Made by a program: the position numbers and the translations under genes
Notes under the pieces: generated by a model
What the model was told of the DNA's origin: nothing
What the model saw: only the letters and a program-made list of their open reading frames with translations
The model's database searches: none
Assembly: GCA_016183325.1 (NCBI GenBank)
Contig: JACPEV010000030.1
Coordinates: forward strand, 1 to 32,067
Length of the DNA: 32,067 bases
DNA from: Candidatus Curtissbacteria bacterium
GTDB lineage: Bacteria > Patescibacteriota > Microgenomatia > Curtissbacterales > GWA2-41-24
Direction of reading: 5' to 3'
In this document: positions 29,880 to 32,067 of the stretch, one piece after another
Numbering within the stretch: the first letter of the stretch is position 1
How the letters are laid out: the number at the start of each line of letters is the position of its first letter

Positions 29880-30002
29880 AATTATTATCTCGAAGATGCG
29901 ACAGGTAGTATGCGATTTATAGCCAATTCCTACGGTTCAAAGCGGTCCAGTGCCAACTATGACCCGTTCGGCAACAATCCGCTCATTTTGAACTTTAGCT
30001 AA
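29880..30002 (+). pseudogene. orphan fragment of the Rhs core (displaced tip remnant)
   Basis: About 105 bp nearly identical to 28722-28826 inside the Rhs gene (three substitutions and one inserted base visible) recur here, encoding NYYLEDATGSMRFIANSYGS and ending NYDPFGN before a frameshift and a TAA at 30000-30002. It is the conserved stretch just upstream of the Rhs hypervariable tip, placed after the immunity gene as expected for a remnant of a displaced tip. Upstream lies GGGAATGAGGG-type repetitive sequence. Confidence 0.88.
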
Positions 30003-30250
30003 CTTTTGTAAGCTCCTTGCCTGTGTTTAATTTTATGTACCTCGATTCGCTGCTCCGACTCATTGACTTCATAAAATATGCGGTAAGGCCATGCTCGCAG
30101 TGAACGGACACCTTCGAGCTCTCCTGTAAGTTTTTTGCCAGCAAATGGATTCTGTTCCAAAAGAGCAAGCTTTTTCCGTACTTTTACTTGGTCGTTTTTA
30201 GGAAGATGTTCGTATTCCTTTCTCGCATTTTTGGAAAGGATAATATTCAT
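29999..30250 (-). CDS. RelE/ParE-family toxin
   Basis: This 83-aa protein has the compact RelE fold: IILSKNARKEYEHLPKNDQVKVRKKL, PFAGKKLTGELEGVRSLRAWPYRIFYEV, and RIEVHKIKHRQGAY at the end. The conserved R-x-W-P-Y-R-I-x-Y core and a C-terminal His are typical of mRNA interferases cutting in the ribosomal A site. It lies 8 bp downstream of its antitoxin. Its stop touches the Rhs fragment, so the pair may have inserted next to that remnant. Confidence 0.9.
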   Translation of the reverse strand: MNIILSKNARKEYEHLPKNDQVKVRKKLALLEQNPFAGKKLTGELEGVRSLRAWPYRIFYEVNESEQRIEVHKIKHRQGAYKS

Positions 30251-30258
30251 CGAGAGAC

Positions 30259-30516
30259 TTATTTAAGGTCGGAGAGTCGAGTGAAATGCCCTTTTTTGAT
30301 TTGCTTTCTGCTTTCTTCAATATCTTTCTTAATACCTGGAATAGAACTCAAGACTTCTGCCGTTTCTTCAAGCGATTCGAGTTCATCAATACTAAGCATT
30401 ACGACCTTTGGTTTACCATTAACAGTAATAATGGCTCTTTCCAAGTTCTTGTCAATCTTTGTCACCAAATCTGGTAATTTTGCCCTGGCATCAGATATTG
30501 CAATGATATTGGTCAT
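30259..30516 (-). CDS. Phd/YefM-type antitoxin
   Basis: This 85-aa protein begins MTNIIAISDARAKLPDLVTKI, the Phd/YefM DNA-binding fold; VVMLSIDELESLEETAEVL leads into a C-terminal helix (KKDIEESRKQIKKGHF) that would wrap the toxin. It is the first gene of the operon. A perfect 7-6-7 inverted repeat lies just upstream and is probably the autoregulatory operator. Confidence 0.9.
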   Translation of the reverse strand: MTNIIAISDARAKLPDLVTKIDKNLERAIITVNGKPKVVMLSIDELESLEETAEVLSSIPGIKKDIEESRKQIKKGHFTRLSDLK

Positions 30517-30526
30517 GTTAAATTAT

Positions 30527-30546
30527 TTGTACAATATCCTGTACAA
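30527..30546. promoter_or_regulatory. operator of the Phd/RelE toxin-antitoxin operon
   Basis: Perfect inverted repeat TTGTACA-N6-TGTACAA, 10 bp upstream of the antitoxin ATG, where the operon promoter must lie. Toxin-antitoxin complexes usually repress at such palindromes. Confidence 0.7.
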
Positions 30547-30574
30547 AATGTCAATATGTAAAAGATGCAACTGG

Positions 30575-30592
30575 CCTTCAATGTGGATTAGC
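30575..30592 (+). repeat. 18-bp direct repeat flanking the VapBC module (left copy)
   Basis: CCTTCAATGTGG-A-TTAGC occurs here and, with one change, at 31515-31532 (CCTTCAATGTGG-A-CTAGC). The two copies bracket the VapBC pair and may be a recombination scar. Apart from this copy, I see nothing else in the gene-free stretch 30547-30766. Confidence 0.6.
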
Positions 30593-30766
30593 TTGACATA
30601 ATTCCTTTTCCTTGATCGTTCTCGTTGATGATTTCCATTATCCACGAAGCTTTTTGCAAATGGCATCAAAAACTTAACGATACACGTCTCTCCTGTGTCT
30701 AATTATAATAATAGTTACCGTTAAGTAATTACCACTACAGAATTAAACTATGTTTGCACATCGGAA

Positions 30767-31180
30767 TTATTCTGCCGATTTAAAACCCAACTTAGGGTAC
30801 CAGGCATCAAAGGAAAAAATTGAATCTGCGCCCAATTTCTCTGCGGTAGCCGCCACAATTGCATCAAATAGGGTATTCTGCTTCGAACTAGCTTGGTCAA
30901 AGATCTCACTGGCCCGCAAAAGAGTATTTTCGTCTAAATAATCAACATGGAACGATCCCTGCCTAAGCTGTTTATTGATAAGGTGTGCTTTTTCTGGTTG
31001 ATTCGCCGCTCGCTTAAGTGAAGTTATGGCCTCTGGAAAAACTGTTACAGGGAAAACAACGGTGATGCCTTTTTCAGTTAATACGCGACTGATTTCAACG
31101 GCTTTTATGTGATTAGGATCTTTCTCTAAAACCAAAGCTATTAGAGCATCAGTGTCCGCTACCGTGATGGAATTAATCAC
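30767..31180 (-). CDS. PIN-domain toxin (VapC type)
   Basis: The GTG at 31180 gives 138 aa (MINSITVADTDALIALVLEKD). The frame is open further up, but that stretch overlaps the antitoxin. PIN residues: the first Asp pair in VADTDALIAL, a Glu in FPEAITSL, and FDAIVAATAEKLGADSIFSFD, with two further Asp. It probably cuts RNA (often tRNA or rRNA) with Mg2+. It overlaps the antitoxin stop by 8 bp (GTGATTAA), ensuring coupled translation. Confidence 0.9.
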   Translation of the reverse strand: MINSITVADTDALIALVLEKDPNHIKAVEISRVLTEKGITVVFPVTVFPEAITSLKRAANQPEKAHLINKQLRQGSFHVDYLDENTLLRASEIFDQASSKQNTLFDAIVAATAEKLGADSIFSFDAWYPKLGFKSAE

Positions 31181-31436
31181 GTTTTTCCCCACCCCAAGTG
31201 TAATAATCGAGGTTCTTAGAAAAATCTTTAGGCACTTTTCCTTTAGTGGGTATCTTCTTTGCCATCTTAGCCAGATCCAGTAGAGCTTGAGCATTGCCGG
31301 ACTTAGGCTGAATTATTTGAAGGCCGTGGTTTAAAGCTTCTCGAATCACCTCAGCTTTGGCTTTACGCCTAGATTTAGCCGCAAAATCGAGCTTCTTGTT
31401 TAAGTCATCGGGTATATAAATGTTTATTCGCAGCAT
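31173..31436 (-). CDS. ribbon-helix-helix antitoxin of the PIN toxin
   Basis: The 87-aa protein begins MLRINIYIPDDLNKKLDFAAK, the beta strand and first helix of a ribbon-helix-helix (CopG/MetJ) fold, followed by KAEVIREALNHGL as the second helix. The C-terminal half (KIPTKGKVPKDFSKNLDYYTWGG) would bind the PIN toxin. First gene of the pair. Confidence 0.88.
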   Translation of the reverse strand: MLRINIYIPDDLNKKLDFAAKSRRKAKAEVIREALNHGLQIIQPKSGNAQALLDLAKMAKKIPTKGKVPKDFSKNLDYYTWGGEKRD

Positions 31437-31514
31437 TCCTTATAATATACATCATACATATAGGCGATGTCAAAACCATTTTATCAAAAGAGAGGCTAAA
31501 ATTATTTAAATCCA

Positions 31515-31532
31515 CCTTCAATGTGGACTAGC
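31515..31532 (+). repeat. 18-bp direct repeat flanking the VapBC module (right copy)
   Basis: See the left copy at 30575; 17 of 18 bases agree. It lies 9 bp before the left end of the next palindromic element. Confidence 0.6.
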
Positions 31533-31541
31533 CGGCGAACC

Positions 31542-31762
31542 AGAACTGTTCACGGCCCCAAACCAAAATATCTCTGGTTAATGGGCTTGGCACCACGTCA
31601 AACGTGGTAGCCGAGTCTGACTCGGCACCCCTCTTTTCCTGAGGCTATAGCCCTGAGCGAAGTCGAATGGGCAGAGTCGAGGAGGTCGAAAGACTTCTCG
31701 ATTCTCCGCCAGTTGGCGGGGATCACTCGAAGAATAACGTGTCCGGAAGTCTGAGCTCTTAC
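31542..31762. mobile_element. composite palindromic (MITE-like) element related to the one at 4532
   Basis: The left end AGAACTGTTCAC and the right end (read inward) GTAAGAGCTCAGA resemble the ends of the 4532-4645 element. The inner right part TCGAAGAATAACGTGTCCGG matches its TCGAAGAGTAATAACGTGTC. The 220-bp interior is packed with hairpins: CCACGT-caa-ACGTGG, GCCGAGTC-t-GACTCGGC and CCGCC-agtt-GGCGG. No clear target duplication is seen. No coding potential. Confidence 0.6.
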
Positions 31763-31775
31763 CTTACGGCCCCTA

Positions 31776-31928
31776 GTAAGTATTCACCTCTTTCCAATAT
31801 CATCCTCGCGAAAGCGAGGATCCGCCTTCAAGAACAATAGATTCCCGCTCTGAATTAGAAATTCGAGTCGAAGACCTGCGCGGGAATGACAATAAGTAAG
31901 GCTATTTTGTTAAAAGGTGAATACTTAT
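31776..31928. mobile_element. MITE-like element with 12-bp terminal inverted repeats
   Basis: TAAGTATTCACC at the left and GGTGAATACTTA at the right are exact reverse complements. Inside is a GTCATCC-type double hairpin (31798-31890). The ends (GTAAGTATTCACC) match the 4532 element (GTAACTGTTCACC) at 11 of 13 positions. No target duplication is visible. Confidence 0.7.
31798..31890. repeat. GTCATCC/GAATGAC double-hairpin repeat inside the MITE-like element
   Basis: ATCATCCTCGC-gaaa-GCGAGGATC is followed by GATTCCCGC and, about 30 bases on, GCGCGGGAATGAC. The outer ends ATCAT/ATGAC and both hairpins follow the pattern of the copy at 13043. Confidence 0.8.
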
Positions 31929-31977
31929 GAAAGTTCAAGTTTGAAGTGCCCCACCCTAGACGAGTAATATGCAGGGC

Positions 31978-32067
31978 ATGAAAAACTATCATCAGCTAAC
32001 AATCCATGAAAGAGAACAGATTAAACTGTTCCTGTCACAAGGCAAGAGCTTAAGAGCAATTGCCAAA
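31978..32067 (+). CDS. N-terminus of an IS30-family transposase, cut by the window edge
   Basis: Thirty codons are visible. The helix-turn-helix start YHQLTIHEREQIKLFLSQGK followed by SLRAIAK is the typical IS30 N-terminal pattern (QLT..ER..I..L...G.S.R.IA). An in-frame ATG three codons earlier (31969) is an alternative start. The catalytic DDE part is outside the window. Confidence 0.85.
   Translation, partial: MKNYHQLTIHEREQIKLFLSQGKSLRAIAK

Noticed and set aside
1-32067. The left transposase tail and the right IS30 start as two ends of one composite transposon.
   Set aside because: They belong to different transposase types (rve-type tail versus IS30 N-terminus) and no matching end repeats are visible.

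Overview
The window looks like a fragment of a Candidate Phyla Radiation (Patescibacteria) genome, most likely of the Microgenomates group. This rests on inference: moderate A+T, very compact genes, an AspRS without the GAD insertion, a shortened CysRS, and several secreted proteins common in that group (sorbosone-dehydrogenase-like propeller, DUF3048, phosphodiester glycosidase, SGNH hydrolases). No tRNA, rRNA or CRISPR array was seen. The lineage cannot be fixed without a marker tree.

Layout. 1-200: end of an integrase-type transposase and a palindromic repeat. 207-4521: envelope/secreted genes (beta-propeller dehydrogenase, small membrane protein, SGNH hydrolase, phosphodiester glycosidase) plus 5-formyl-THF cyclo-ligase. 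4532-4645: a 114-bp MITE-like element with exact 8-bp target duplications. 4857-9194: DUF3048 protein, a winged-helix/nucleotidyltransferase regulator, secD-secF and a small membrane protein. 9195-12270: divergent CCA-adding enzyme and RecJ. 12362-15295: a minus-strand block of three transcription units, each with its own promoter, leader peptide, antiterminator and terminator. 15296-21875: aspS, a D,D-carboxypeptidase, gltX, a PIG-L deacetylase and cysS. 21858-24280: minus-strand SGNH/TPR protein, small nuclease-like protein and a beheaded EEP hydrolase. 24254-30002: a secreted Rhs/YD-repeat polymorphic toxin operon with its immunity gene and an orphan copy of the Rhs core tip. 29999-31436: two type II toxin-antitoxin pairs. 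31542-32067: a cluster of palindromic elements and the start of an IS30-type transposase.

Most striking. (1) Three consecutive units (12.7-15.3 kb) show classic ribosome-mediated attenuation: a Leu-rich leader peptide ahead of a Pro-rich 106-aa protein, an Ile-rich one ahead of an unknown 110-aa protein, and a Phe-containing one ahead of a prephenate dehydratase with two ACT-like domains. In each, the region around the leader stop codon can pair with the 5' arm of a Rho-independent terminator. (2) About eleven genes, including all three leader peptides, have a -10 box ending 6-9 nt before the start codon, so their mRNAs are probably leaderless; two attenuated genes instead have a perfect AAAGGAGGTG ribosome binding site. 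(3) Palindromic elements resembling in principle the Rickettsia palindromic elements occur between genes and in frame inside gltX and cysS, and heptanucleotide arrays invade the CCA-enzyme gene. (4) The Rhs toxin locus shows tip exchange and appears to have cut off the head of a neighbouring gene.
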